DNA of 64,000 nt, from NCBI GenBank assembly GCA_021845805.1, contig JAJZVD010000010.1:1-64000 (forward strand), given 5' to 3'. The notes under the pieces were generated by a model. The model ran no database searches. It was not told the DNA's origin and was given only the letters and a program-made list of their open reading frames with translations. Both the position numbers and the translations under genes were made by a program. This document shows, one piece after another, positions 48,352 through 57,998 of this stretch (the stretch's first letter is position 1; each line of letters begins with the position of its first letter). The stretch comes from Pseudomonadota bacterium. GTDB lineage: Bacteria > Pseudomonadota > Alphaproteobacteria > Rhodobacterales > Rhodobacteraceae.

Positions 48352-49294
48352 TCTGGCCACCCTTCGCGCCGCCTGCGCGGCCCACGGGCGGGTCGCGCGG
48401 GTCGTGATCGCCGCGCATGACGGATCTTCCCCGCGCGAGACGGGGGCGGCGATGCTGGTCTGGGCCACGGGGCAGGCGGGCACCATCGGCGGCGGCGCGC
48501 TGGAATGGGAAGCGACGCTGCGCGCCCGGGCGGCGCTGGCGGGCGGCGCGGCGCGGATCGACCGGATAGCGCTGGGGCCGCAGCTTGGCCAGTGCTGCGG
48601 CGGGGCGGTGACGCTGCTGACCGAGGTGCATGACGCGGCCAGCGCCGCCGCGCTGGACGGGCCGGTGATCGCGCGCGCGGTGCCGGGCGGGGGCGACATG
48701 CCGCTCGCGGTCCGCCGCATCCTGACCCGGGCGCGGGCGGAAGGCACGTCGCCCCTGCCCCGTCTGGTGCAGGGCTGGATGGTAGAGCCGGTGGCGGCGC
48801 CTGCCCGCGCGCTCTGGCTCTGGGGGGCGGGGCATGTGGGGCGCGCCATCGTGGCGGTGCTGGCGCCCCTGCCCGACCTGGCGATCACCTGGGTCGATGC
48901 GGCGGCCGACCGTTTTCCGGCCGAGGTTCCGGCCGGCGTCACGGTGCTGCATGCGCCCAACCCGGCGGTGCTGGTCGATGCGGCCCCCGCGACGGCGGAA
49001 CATCTGGTGCTGACCTACTCGCACGCGCTGGATCTGGAGCTGTGCCACCGGCTGTTGCAGCACGGCTTTGCTACGCTGGGGCTGATCGGGTCGGAGACGA
49101 AGCGCGCCCGCTTCCGCTCGCGTCTGGCCGCGCTGGGGCACGGGGCCGCGCAGATCGCCCGCATCCGCTGCCCGATCGGCGAGCGCGGGCTGGGCAAGCA
49201 TCCGCAGGCCATCGCCATCGGGGTCGCGGCCGAGGTGCTGCGGGCAAATGCGGCGGGCTCGGCGGGCGCGGAACCCTCGGCGCTGGGGCTCTAG
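48344..49294 (+). CDS. xdhC: Xanthine dehydrogenase maturation factor XdhC
   Basis: Moco-sulfuration and insertion chaperone of 316 residues. It has the N-terminal XdhC/CoxI domain (SSPRETGAAMLVW, TIGGGALEWEA, LGQCCGGAV) and a Rossmann-like domain (LWLWGAGHVGRAIV), with the CoxI-type C-terminal block GLIGSETKRARF and CPIGERGLGKHPQAIAI. Its ATG overlaps the xdhB 3' end by 8 bp, completing an xdhABC operon. Confidence 0.95.
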   Translation: MFDLATLRAACAAHGRVARVVIAAHDGSSPRETGAAMLVWATGQAGTIGGGALEWEATLRARAALAGGAARIDRIALGPQLGQCCGGAVTLLTEVHDAASAAALDGPVIARAVPGGGDMPLAVRRILTRARAEGTSPLPRLVQGWMVEPVAAPARALWLWGAGHVGRAIVAVLAPLPDLAITWVDAAADRFPAEVPAGVTVLHAPNPAVLVDAAPATAEHLVLTYSHALDLELCHRLLQHGFATLGLIGSETKRARFRSRLAALGHGAAQIARIRCPIGERGLGKHPQAIAIGVAAEVLRANAAGSAGAEPSALGL

Positions 49295-49366
49295 CCTCTG
49301 CGGCCGGCCCCCTGACCCCGCCCCGGTTTCCGGCGGTTATGGCCGCGGCAGCAGGAGGGACGGCGG

Positions 49367-50737
<1,371 letters not shown>

Positions 50738-50779
50738 GGGTCAGAAAATGTCGCAGTCTGCGCCTGCATTAGAACAAGG

Positions 50780-50807
50780 ACATATTCAGTATATGTGATA
50801 TATTCCC
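50780..50807. promoter_or_regulatory. AT-rich operator-like dyad before sqr
   Basis: ACATAT-TCAGT-ATATGT (50780-50796) followed by GATATATTCCC, an AT-rich island in GC-rich DNA 40-65 bp before sqr. It shares the 8-mer CATATTCA with the dyad before the AhpD-like gene (53638-53656). It fits an ArsR-family sulfide sensor of the SqrR/BigR type, but no such regulator is encoded here. Confidence 0.45.
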
Positions 50808-50846
50808 GACTCACGGCGACAGACGAACCCGCCGGTGGAGGAGAAC

Positions 50847-52133
50847 ATGGCACATATCGTCGTTCTGGGTGCGGGCCTCGGCGGTTCCATCATGGCCTAC
50901 GAACTGAAGGACCAGATCCGCAAGGAAGACCGGATCACCGTTATCACCAAGGACCCGAAGTATCACTTCGTGCCGTCCAACCCCTGGGTGGCGGTGGGCT
51001 GGCGCAAGCGGGACGACGTGACAATCGATCTGGCGCAGACCATGCGGCGCAAGGGGATCGCGTTCAACCCGACCCCGGCGGCCAAGGTGATGCCAGAGGA
51101 AAACCGGATCGCGCTGACCGACGGCACCGTGGTCGATTACGATTACCTGGTGATCGCCACCGGCCCCGAGCTTGCCTTCGACGAGATCGAGGGGCTGGGG
51201 CCGCATGGCGGCTTCACCCAGTCGATCTGCCACGTCGATCACGCCGAACAGGCCCATGCGGCCTTCGAGGAGTTCTGCAAGAACCCCGGCCCGATCGTGG
51301 TGGGCGCGGTGCAGGGCGCAAGCTGCTATGGCCCGGCCTACGAATTCACCTTCATCCTGGAAACCGAACTGCGCCGCCGCAAGATCCGCGACAAGGTGCC
51401 GATGACCTTCGTCACCTCGGAACCCTATGTCGGGCACCTCGGGCTTGACGGCGTGGGCGACACCAAGGGGCTGCTGGAATCCGAGATGCGCGACAAGCAT
51501 ATCAAGTGGATGACCTCGACCCGGGTGAAGCGGGTCGAGCAGGGCAAGATGATCGTCGAGGAGATCGCCGACGACGGCAGCGTGAAGGCCGAAAAGGAAC
51601 TGCCCTTCGGCTTCGCGATGATGCTGCCCGCCTTCCGCGGCATCGCCCCCCTGCGCGGGATCGAGGGGCTGTCGAACCCGCGCGGCTTCACCATCGTCGA
51701 CAAGCACCAGCAGAACCCGAAGTACAAGAACATCTTTGCCGTGGGCGTCTGCATCGCCATCCCGCCGATGGGCCCGACCCCGGTGCCCTGCGGCGTGCCG
51801 AAGACGGGCTTCATGATCGAGTCGATGGTGACGGCGACCGCGCATAACATCGGCAACATCCTGCGCGGCACGGAACCCGACCAGATCGGCACCTGGAATG
51901 CGGTCTGCCTGGCCGATTTCGGCGACTCGGGCATCGCCTTCGTGGCGCAGCCGCAGTTGCCGCCGCGCAACGTGAACTGGTCGTCGTCGGGCCGGTGGGT
52001 GCACCTGGCCAAGATCGGGTTCGAGAAATACTTCATGCGCAAGGTGAAGAAGGGCACGTCCGAGCCGTTCTACGAGGCGGCGACGATGAAGATGCTGGGC
52101 ATCGACAAGCTGAAGAAGGTCGAGCACGGCTGA
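50847..52133 (+). CDS. sqr: Type I sulfide:quinone oxidoreductase
   Basis: FAD-dependent enzyme of 428 residues that oxidises sulfide to polysulfide or persulfide and reduces quinone at the membrane surface. The FAD loop is VLGAGLGGSIMAYEL. The three redox Cys fall at C128, C160 and C354, one residue off the published C127, C159 and C353 of Rhodobacter capsulatus Sqr, which marks it as type I. VGAVQGASCYGPAYEF surrounds C160. A C-terminal amphipathic region provides membrane attachment. A GGAGGAG ribosome-binding site decides the ATG. It appears monocistronic and has an AT-rich dyad upstream. Confidence 0.94.
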   Translation: MAHIVVLGAGLGGSIMAYELKDQIRKEDRITVITKDPKYHFVPSNPWVAVGWRKRDDVTIDLAQTMRRKGIAFNPTPAAKVMPEENRIALTDGTVVDYDYLVIATGPELAFDEIEGLGPHGGFTQSICHVDHAEQAHAAFEEFCKNPGPIVVGAVQGASCYGPAYEFTFILETELRRRKIRDKVPMTFVTSEPYVGHLGLDGVGDTKGLLESEMRDKHIKWMTSTRVKRVEQGKMIVEEIADDGSVKAEKELPFGFAMMLPAFRGIAPLRGIEGLSNPRGFTIVDKHQQNPKYKNIFAVGVCIAIPPMGPTPVPCGVPKTGFMIESMVTATAHNIGNILRGTEPDQIGTWNAVCLADFGDSGIAFVAQPQLPPRNVNWSSSGRWVHLAKIGFEKYFMRKVKKGTSEPFYEAATMKMLGIDKLKKVEHG

Positions 52134-52156
52134 GCCGCGGACGCGGCCGGGCGGCA

Positions 52157-52172
52157 GGCGCCTTCGGGCGCC
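52157..52172 (+). terminator. Possible sqr terminator hairpin
   Basis: GGCGCC-TTCG-GGCGCC, a stable tetraloop hairpin 23 bp after the sqr stop, without a following T run. Confidence 0.4.
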
Positions 52173-52215
52173 GGCCCTGTCCTGGCGGGTCTTCGCGATG
52201 GTTCGGGGCAAAGGT

Positions 52216-52251
52216 GGCACCCCCTGCCTCTCTGCCCGGGCAGAGGGTGCC
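52216..52251. repeat. Compound hairpin in the sqr / oxidase gap
   Basis: Outer arms GGCACC and GGTGCC enclose a perfect CTCTGCCC / GGGCAGAG inverted repeat, with eight unpaired bases on one side. The role is unknown. Confidence 0.55.
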
Positions 52252-52560
52252 TAATACACTTGGCACAAATCACGACGTGAAACGAGGTCAAGCAATCGCC
52301 TCGATGAAGGCGCGCCGGGCCGCACGCCCCACATGACAGCATGCCGGAAACCGCCGCATCCGGCGACTTGTCCAAAGGTCAGTTTGCCCGAGTTTCAGCG
52401 GGAGAATGTGCCTTGCCCGTGGCCATTGTTACCTGGGGTAGAAACGATGCCGCGAACTCGCCCGAATCGACGGTGGCGGCGGCCCGCCTCCGCCGGGCCC
52501 GGCCGGTGATTTTCGGGACGCCCTGCTTGCCTTTTCCGCAGGCCCCCGCAAGGATCGGGC

Positions 52561-53634
52561 ATGACACCGGATTTCCTGATCATCGGCGGCGGAATCGCCG
52601 GAATTGCCGCGGCCGAGGCGTTGTCGCGCCTGGGCGCGGTGACCCTGCTCGAGGCGGAACAGAGCCTTGCGCATCACGCCTCGTCGCGCTCGGCCGCGCT
52701 TTACGAGCCGTCCTACGGGCTGCCGCCGGTGGTGGCGCTGAGCCTGGCCAGCGGCCCCGCGCTGCGGGCGGCGGGCGTGCTCAGCCCGCGCGGGCTGATG
52801 ATCCTGGCGCGCGCCGACCAGGCGGCCGAATTCGCCGCCGAAGCCGCCGCGATGGGGGTCGAGCCCATCTCGCTGGCCGAGGCGCTGGCCCGCGTGCCGA
52901 TCCTGAACCCTGCCGCCGTGGGCCATGCGGCGCTGGCCGAACATGCCTGGGACATCGACACCGACCGGCTGATCCAGACCCTTGCGCGCGAGGCCCGCGG
53001 GCGTGGCGCGCAGATCGTGACCGGGGCGCCGGTGACGGCGATCCGCCGCGAACCGGGCGGCTGGCATGTGGTGACGCCCAAGGGCGACCACCGCGCGGCG
53101 CGGATCGTGAACGCGGCGGGCCCCTGGGCCGATGGGGTCGCCCGCATGGCCGGGGTGCGCCCCAAGGGCTTCACACCCTACCGCCGCTCGATGGCGCGCA
53201 TTCCGGCACCGGGCGGGCAGGATGTCTCTGGCTGGCCGATGATCTTCGGCGCAGGCGAAAGCTGGTATGCCAAGCCCGACGCGGGTGCGCTGATCGTCTC
53301 GCCCGCCGAGGAACACTCGATGGAGCCGCATGACGCCTGGCCCGATGACATGGTGCTGGCCGAGGGGCTTGCCCGCTACGAGGAGATGGTGACCGAACCC
53401 GTCACCCGCCTGCTGGCAAGCTGGGCGGGCCTGCGCACCTTTGCCCCCGACCGGGTGCTGGTGCTTGGCCCCGACGCGGGCGACCCCACCTTCCTGTGGA
53501 GCGCCGGGCAAGGGGGCTACGGCTTCCAGACCTCGATCGCCGCGGCCGCGATGGTGGCGGCGCTGGCCGATGGAAAGCCGCCCGATCTGGACCCCGCGAT
53601 GGTCGCCGCGCTGCGGGCCGACCGCTTCGCCTGA
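52561..53634 (+). CDS. DAO-family FAD-dependent oxidase
   Basis: A 357-residue flavoprotein of the D-amino-acid/glycine oxidase superfamily. The FAD-binding loop GGGIAGIAAAEAL starts at residue 9. The family pattern continues with SSRSAALYEPSYG, the central INAAGPWAD-like VNAAGPWADG, and the C-terminal FLWSAGQGGYGFQTS. It should oxidise the C-N bond of an amino acid or amine, but the substrate cannot be read from the sequence. AAGGATC lies just before the ATG. Confidence 0.88.
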   Translation: MTPDFLIIGGGIAGIAAAEALSRLGAVTLLEAEQSLAHHASSRSAALYEPSYGLPPVVALSLASGPALRAAGVLSPRGLMILARADQAAEFAAEAAAMGVEPISLAEALARVPILNPAAVGHAALAEHAWDIDTDRLIQTLAREARGRGAQIVTGAPVTAIRREPGGWHVVTPKGDHRAARIVNAAGPWADGVARMAGVRPKGFTPYRRSMARIPAPGGQDVSGWPMIFGAGESWYAKPDAGALIVSPAEEHSMEPHDAWPDDMVLAEGLARYEEMVTEPVTRLLASWAGLRTFAPDRVLVLGPDAGDPTFLWSAGQGGYGFQTSIAAAAMVAALADGKPPDLDPAMVAALRADRFA

Positions 53635-53640
53635 AATCAT

Positions 53641-53656
53641 ATTCATCGTAGTGAAT
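53641..53656. promoter_or_regulatory. SqrR/BigR-like dyad before the AhpD-like gene
   Basis: Perfect ATTC-N8-GAAT dyad (core ATTCA-TCGTAG-TGAAT). I recall this spacing from binding sites of the sulfide-responsive repressor SqrR. It lies 5 bp upstream of an FNR-type box and about 75 bp before the gene. Confidence 0.5.
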
Positions 53657-53661
53657 GTAAA

Positions 53662-53675
53662 TTGACCTGCATCAA
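53662..53675 (+). promoter_or_regulatory. FNR/FnrL-type box before the AhpD-like gene
   Basis: TTGAC-CTGC-ATCAA differs at one base from the FNR consensus TTGAT-N4-ATCAA. It lies 54 bp before the ATG, a distance that allows an activating position around -40 if transcription starts near 53710. Confidence 0.6.
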
Positions 53676-53729
53676 GGCGGGGCGTCGCCTGCCGCCCCAT
53701 CCTGCGCCATGCCCGGACAGGAGACCACG

Positions 53730-54080
53730 ATGAGCTACAGGGACGAAATCCACGAGATGCGCGGCGAGCTGAAGGCGCTTTACAAGGCCATTCCCGGCGC
53801 GACCAGGGGGTTTGCGGAACTCTCGAAGGCCGCCGGGGAAGAGGGCGTGCTGGAACGCAAGCACCGCGAATATGTGGCCATCGGCATCGCCGTGGCCCAG
53901 CGCTGCCAGCCCTGCATCAACTTTCACGTCGAGGCGCTGATGAAGGCGGGCGGCACCCGGCAGGAACTGTCGGACGTGCTGGCCATGGCGTTGCAGATGG
54001 GCGGCGGGCCCGCGCTGATGTATGCCGGCCACGCGCTGGGCTGCTGGGATGAACTGGCCGCGGCGGTGCAGGGGGCGTAA
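53730..54080 (+). CDS. AhpD-like carboxymuconolactone decarboxylase family protein
   Basis: A 116-residue helical protein of the CMD/AhpD superfamily. The redox motif C59-QP-C62 with a following His (H66 in CINFH) is the AhpD-type peroxidase/thiol signature, so a disulfide-linked reductase role is more likely than decarboxylation. The ATG preceded by AGGAG is chosen over an earlier in-frame ATG without a ribosome-binding site. Upstream lie an FNR-type box and a SqrR-like dyad, so expression may respond to low oxygen and sulfide. Confidence 0.9.
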   Translation: MSYRDEIHEMRGELKALYKAIPGATRGFAELSKAAGEEGVLERKHREYVAIGIAVAQRCQPCINFHVEALMKAGGTRQELSDVLAMALQMGGGPALMYAGHALGCWDELAAAVQGA

Positions 54081-54085
54081 GGACA

Positions 54086-54111
54086 CGGCCCGCCCCTTCG
54101 CGGGCGGGCCG
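54086..54111. terminator. Bidirectional hairpin between convergent genes
   Basis: CGGCCCGCCC and GGGCGGGCCG around a 6-nt loop, a perfect 10-bp stem 5 bp after the AhpD-like gene and about 60 bp after the convergent flavoprotein gene. There is no T run. Confidence 0.5.
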
Positions 54112-54168
54112 TCAGATGTCGGCGGGGACTGTGGCAGGCCGGTTGCAGCCGGCCCGCCGCGCCCGGCC

Positions 54169-56667
54169 TCAGCCGTCCTCGCGGATGCGGGCGTTCGTGG
54201 GGTCGAAGGGGCTGTCTTCGGTGACCACGGCATCCCATTCCTGCCGCAGCATCCGCACCTTCAGCTTCGTGCCCGGCGCGGCCAGATCGGGGCTGACATA
54301 GCCCATGCCGATCTGCTTACCGAAGGCCACCGACCAGCCGCCCGACGTCAGTCGGCCGACCTTCACGCCATCCTTCAGAAGCGCCTCCTTGCCCCAGGGA
54401 TCGGTATCGCCCGGCCCGTCGATCAGCACCGTCACGCATTTGGCGCGGATGCCGGTTTCCAGCATCTTCGCCTTGCCGCGGAAGTCCTTGGACAGGTCGA
54501 CAAAGCGGTCGAGCGCGGCTTCCAGCGGGGTCGCGTCGCGGCCAAGCTCGTTGCCGAAGGCGCGGTAGCTCTTTTCCTGCCGCAGCCAGTTCTGCGCCCG
54601 CGCCCCCACGGCCTTCAGCCCGTGCGCCGCGCCCACCGACCAGATCAGATCCCACAGGTAGCGGCCGAACTCGATCGGGTAGTGCAGTTCCCAGCCCAGT
54701 TCGCCCGTGTAGGCCACCCGGATCGCCCGCACCGGGCACATGCCCAGTTCGATGTCGCGATAGCTGAGCCAGGGGAAGCGCTTGTTGCCCAGCACGGTGG
54801 CGGGGTCGCGGTCCTTCACGATGTCCTTCAGGAGCGCGCGGGCGTTCGGCCCTGCCAGCGCATAGACGCCCCACTGGGTGGTGATGTCGTGGATGTCGAT
54901 GTGCCCGCCGCCCTGCGCCATCCAGTCTTCGGCCGATTTCATCAGGAAATCCGCGTCATAGGCAGTCCAGGCGCCGGCCGAGATCAGGTAGTATTCGTTC
55001 TCTTTCAGCCGGACGATGGTGTATTCCGTGCGCGTGGTGCCGTGGTCGGTCAGCGCATAGGTCAGGTTGATCCGGCCGACGTTGGGCAGCTTGTTGCAGG
55101 TGAAATGGTCCAGGAAGGCCGTGGCGCCGGGCCCGCGCACCAGATGCTTGGTGAAGGCCGAGGCGTCGATGATCCCCACCGCGGAGCGGACGGCCTGCGC
55201 CTCGTCCACCGCGTATTGCCACCAGCCGCCGCGGCGGAAGCTGCGGGCCGCGTGGTCGAAATCGGCGGGCGCGTCCTTCGGGCCGTAGTAGTTCGGACGT
55301 TCCCAGCCGTTCACCTGGCCGAACTGCGCGCCCATCTCCTTCTGCCGGTCATAGGCGGGGGCGGTGCGCAGCGGGCGGCAGGCTTCACGCTCTTCATCCG
55401 GGTGGTGCAGGATGAAGACGTGGCTGTAGCATTCCTCGTTCTTGCGCGCGGCATAGTCGGTCGTCATCCAGTTGCCGTAGCGGCGCGGGTCGAGGCTGGC
55501 CATGTCGATCTCGGCCTCGCCCTGGGTCATCAGCTGGGCCAGGTAGTGGCCTGTGCCGCCCGCGGCGGTGATTCCGAAGCTGAAGCCCTCGGCGATCCAC
55601 ATGTTGCGCAGGCCGGGCACCGGGCCCACCAGCGGGTTGCCATCGGGCGTGTAGCAGATCGGGCCGTTGAAATCGTCCTTCAGCCCCACCTGCTCCGACG
55701 ACGGGATGCGGTGGATCATGCTCATGTATTCCGCCTCGATCCGTTCCAGATCGAGCGGGAAGAGATCGGCCCGGAAGCTTTCGGGCACGTCATAAAGGAA
55801 GCGCGCGGGCGCCCCCTGTTCGTAGGGGCCCAGGATCCAGCCGCCGCGCTCTTCGCGCACATACCACTTGGCATCGGCATCGCGCAGCACCGGGTGCTGG
55901 GGGTTCGACTTGCGCCATTCGACCAGCATCGGATCGGGTTCCGTCACGATATACTGATGCTCGACCGGGATCGCGGGGATCTTCACGCCCAGCAGCCGCG
56001 CGGTGCGCTGCGCGTGGTTGCCGGTGGCGGTCACCACATGTTCGGCGTGAACCTCGACCTTTTCGTCGCCCGGCACCAGGTTGCCGCCCTGCTCGACCAT
56101 CTTCGTCAGGCTGACGATCCATTCGCTGCCGGTCCAGCGGTAGGCGTCGACCTGCCAGCGGCGCTCGATCGTGACGCCAAGCTGGCGCGCGCCCTTGGCC
56201 ATCGCCTGGGTCACGTCGGCGGGGTTGATGTAGCCATCCTGCGGATGGAACAGCGCGCCCTTCAGATCGTCCGTCCGCACCAGCGGCCAGCGGTCCTTGA
56301 TCTCTTTCGGCGACAGGAACTCGTGATAGACCCCCGCGGTCTCGGCGACCGAGGAATAGAGCATGTACTCGTCCATCCGCGCGTCGGTCTGGGCCATCCG
56401 CAGGTTGCCCACGACATAGAAGCCCGGGTTCAGCCCCGTCTCGGCCTCGAGCCCCTTGTAGAAATCCACCGAGTACTTGTGGATGTGGGTGGTGGCGTAG
56501 CTCATGTTGAAAAGCGGCAAGAGCCCCGCGGCATGCCAGGTGGAGCCCGAGGTCAGCTCGTCGCGCTCGACAAGCATCGTATCCCACCCCGCCTTGGCAA
56601 GGTGGTAGGCGATCCCGGTGCCCACGGCACCGCCGCCGACGACTAGGGCTTTCACATGGGTCTTCAT
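54169..56667 (-). CDS. Dimethylglycine dehydrogenase-like flavoprotein (DAO + GcvT domains)
   Basis: An 832-residue two-domain enzyme. The N-terminal DAO domain (about 1-380) has the FAD loop GGGAVGTG (11-18) and STWHAAG with H45 at the position of the covalent FAD-linking His of dimethylglycine and sarcosine dehydrogenases. The C-terminal half (about 430-825) is a GcvT-like folate-binding aminomethyltransferase domain, with VAYTGELGWELHYP and SYRAFGNELGRDATPLEA. Such enzymes demethylate dimethylglycine or sarcosine and form 5,10-methylene-THF. The exact substrate is not certain. Confidence 0.92.
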   Translation of the reverse strand: MKTHVKALVVGGGAVGTGIAYHLAKAGWDTMLVERDELTSGSTWHAAGLLPLFNMSYATTHIHKYSVDFYKGLEAETGLNPGFYVVGNLRMAQTDARMDEYMLYSSVAETAGVYHEFLSPKEIKDRWPLVRTDDLKGALFHPQDGYINPADVTQAMAKGARQLGVTIERRWQVDAYRWTGSEWIVSLTKMVEQGGNLVPGDEKVEVHAEHVVTATGNHAQRTARLLGVKIPAIPVEHQYIVTEPDPMLVEWRKSNPQHPVLRDADAKWYVREERGGWILGPYEQGAPARFLYDVPESFRADLFPLDLERIEAEYMSMIHRIPSSEQVGLKDDFNGPICYTPDGNPLVGPVPGLRNMWIAEGFSFGITAAGGTGHYLAQLMTQGEAEIDMASLDPRRYGNWMTTDYAARKNEECYSHVFILHHPDEEREACRPLRTAPAYDRQKEMGAQFGQVNGWERPNYYGPKDAPADFDHAARSFRRGGWWQYAVDEAQAVRSAVGIIDASAFTKHLVRGPGATAFLDHFTCNKLPNVGRINLTYALTDHGTTRTEYTIVRLKENEYYLISAGAWTAYDADFLMKSAEDWMAQGGGHIDIHDITTQWGVYALAGPNARALLKDIVKDRDPATVLGNKRFPWLSYRDIELGMCPVRAIRVAYTGELGWELHYPIEFGRYLWDLIWSVGAAHGLKAVGARAQNWLRQEKSYRAFGNELGRDATPLEAALDRFVDLSKDFRGKAKMLETGIRAKCVTVLIDGPGDTDPWGKEALLKDGVKVGRLTSGGWSVAFGKQIGMGYVSPDLAAPGTKLKVRMLRQEWDAVVTEDSPFDPTNARIREDG

Positions 56668-56795
56668 GGGGCGACTCCCTCAGGGGCAAGGCATTTGCGC
56701 CATATGTGCCGGAACCGCGTCCGCGCGGGACGGTAGGCCCGACCTTTGGCGGCGGAAAACGACATGCGGCCGGTCGCAGGCGGATCGCGGCAGAG

Positions 56796-56844
56796 GCGGG
56801 GGCTGTCTGCCCCCGCACCCCCGAGGATATTTGAGGACAGAAAA
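56796..56844 (+). repeat. Interspersed hairpin element, intergenic copy
   Basis: GCGGGGGC-TGTCT-GCCCCCGC, then ACCCCCGAGGATATTTGAGG and ACAGAAAA. It is related to the copy inside xdhA. It lies just downstream of the hydroxyacid dehydrogenase gene (minus strand), where its hairpin could help end transcription. Confidence 0.65.
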
Positions 56845-56865
56845 TGGGGGCGCGGGCGGCAGGCG

Positions 56866-57852
56866 TCAGAGCATCGAGGGCAGAACCTGATCTGGCGGGC
56901 GGTGGCCGTCGGCGAAGGTCTTGATGTTGATGATCACCTTTTCGCCCATCTCGATCCGGCCTTCCAGCGTGGCCGAGCCCATGTGCGGCAGCAGGACGAC
57001 GTTCGACAGTTCGCGCAGCCGCGGGTTGATCTCGTGGCCGTGTTCGAACACGTCAAGGCCCGCGCCCGCGATCTCGCCCGCGCGCAGGCCCCGGGTCAGC
57101 GCGTTCTCGTCGATCACCTCGCCGCGGCTGGTGTTCACGATCACCGCCGAGGGCTTCATCAGCTTCAGCCGCCGCGCGTTCATCAGGTGGAAGGTCGAGG
57201 GCGTGTGCGGGCAGTTGACCGAGATGATGTCCATCCGGCTGACCATCTGATCGAGGCTTTCCCACCAGGTCGCGTCAAGGTCCTGTTCCACCTCGGGGCG
57301 CAGGCGGCGGCGGTTGTTGTAGTGGATCTGCAACCCGAAGGCGCGCGCGCGGCGCGCCACCGCCTGCCCGATCCGGCCCATGCCCAGAATGCCAAGCCGC
57401 CGCCCGCCAAGCCGGCCGCCCAGATGCGCCATGGGGGCCCAGCCCTTCCACGCGCCCGCCTGCATCTCGGCCAGGCCTTCGGGGATCTTGCGGATCACGG
57501 CGAGGATCAGCGCCATCACCATGTCGGCGGTGTCCTCGGTCATCACGCCGGGCGTGTTCGACACAAGCACGCCGCGCTGGCGGGCCGAGGCCACGTCGAT
57601 ATGGTCTACCCCGGCGCCGTAATTGGCGATCAGCTTCAGCTTTTCGCCCGCCTGTGCCAGCATCGCCGCGTCGATCGTGTCGGTCACGCAGGGCACCAGC
57701 ACATCGGCCCGGCGCATCGCCGCCACCAGTTCGTCGCGCGACATCTTGGTGTCGGGGTCGCGCAGCTCGACGTTGAAAAGCTCCTTCATCCGCGTCTCCA
57801 CGGGCTCGGGCAACCGTCGCGTCACGACAACACTCAGGCGCTCTGCGGGCAT
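56866..57852 (-). CDS. D-isomer-specific 2-hydroxyacid dehydrogenase (glyoxylate reductase-like)
   Basis: NAD(P)-dependent dehydrogenase of 328 residues. The Rossmann loop GxGxxG is GMGRIG (157-162). The catalytic Arg is R243 (NTSRGE), and the catalytic His is H290 (LLPHMGSAT), with the acidic partner in the FEHGHE segment. It resembles glyoxylate/hydroxypyruvate reductases (GyaR/GhrB type). The ATG giving MPAERLSVVVTRRLP matches the family start. It is upstream of the dimethylglycine-dehydrogenase-like gene on the same strand. Confidence 0.93.
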   Translation of the reverse strand: MPAERLSVVVTRRLPEPVETRMKELFNVELRDPDTKMSRDELVAAMRRADVLVPCVTDTIDAAMLAQAGEKLKLIANYGAGVDHIDVASARQRGVLVSNTPGVMTEDTADMVMALILAVIRKIPEGLAEMQAGAWKGWAPMAHLGGRLGGRRLGILGMGRIGQAVARRARAFGLQIHYNNRRRLRPEVEQDLDATWWESLDQMVSRMDIISVNCPHTPSTFHLMNARRLKLMKPSAVIVNTSRGEVIDENALTRGLRAGEIAGAGLDVFEHGHEINPRLRELSNVVLLPHMGSATLEGRIEMGEKVIINIKTFADGHRPPDQVLPSML

Positions 57853-57998
57853 CGGGCCTCTCCTTGCTGCTTTTCTTCCGGCGGTGCTGGTGGCAGAGTT
57901 ACCCATAGTGCGGCGCCAGACAAGCGCCGCCGGGCAGACCCGCCGGAAGAGCGCCGCGCCAGACGGCCGCCCCCCGGCCAGAAGACAGGCGGAGACGC

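Larger units (their letters stand above)
52134..52560. other. 427-bp gap after sqr with two hairpins and no gene
   Basis: I see no convincing protein gene here. The region holds a UUCG-loop hairpin (52157-52172) that could end sqr, a strong compound hairpin (52216-52251), and then a less GC-rich stretch to the oxidase gene. It may hold the promoter of the next gene or a small RNA. Confidence 0.5.

Noticed and set aside
52255-52275. Sigma-54 promoter (TTGGCAC) in the sqr / oxidase gap
   Set aside because: The -24-like TGGCAC has no TTGC element at the required spacing.
56668-56795. Glycine riboswitch before the dimethylglycine-dehydrogenase-like gene
   Set aside because: None of the conserved glycine aptamer core is visible in this 128-bp stretch, which is also too short for a tandem aptamer with expression platform.
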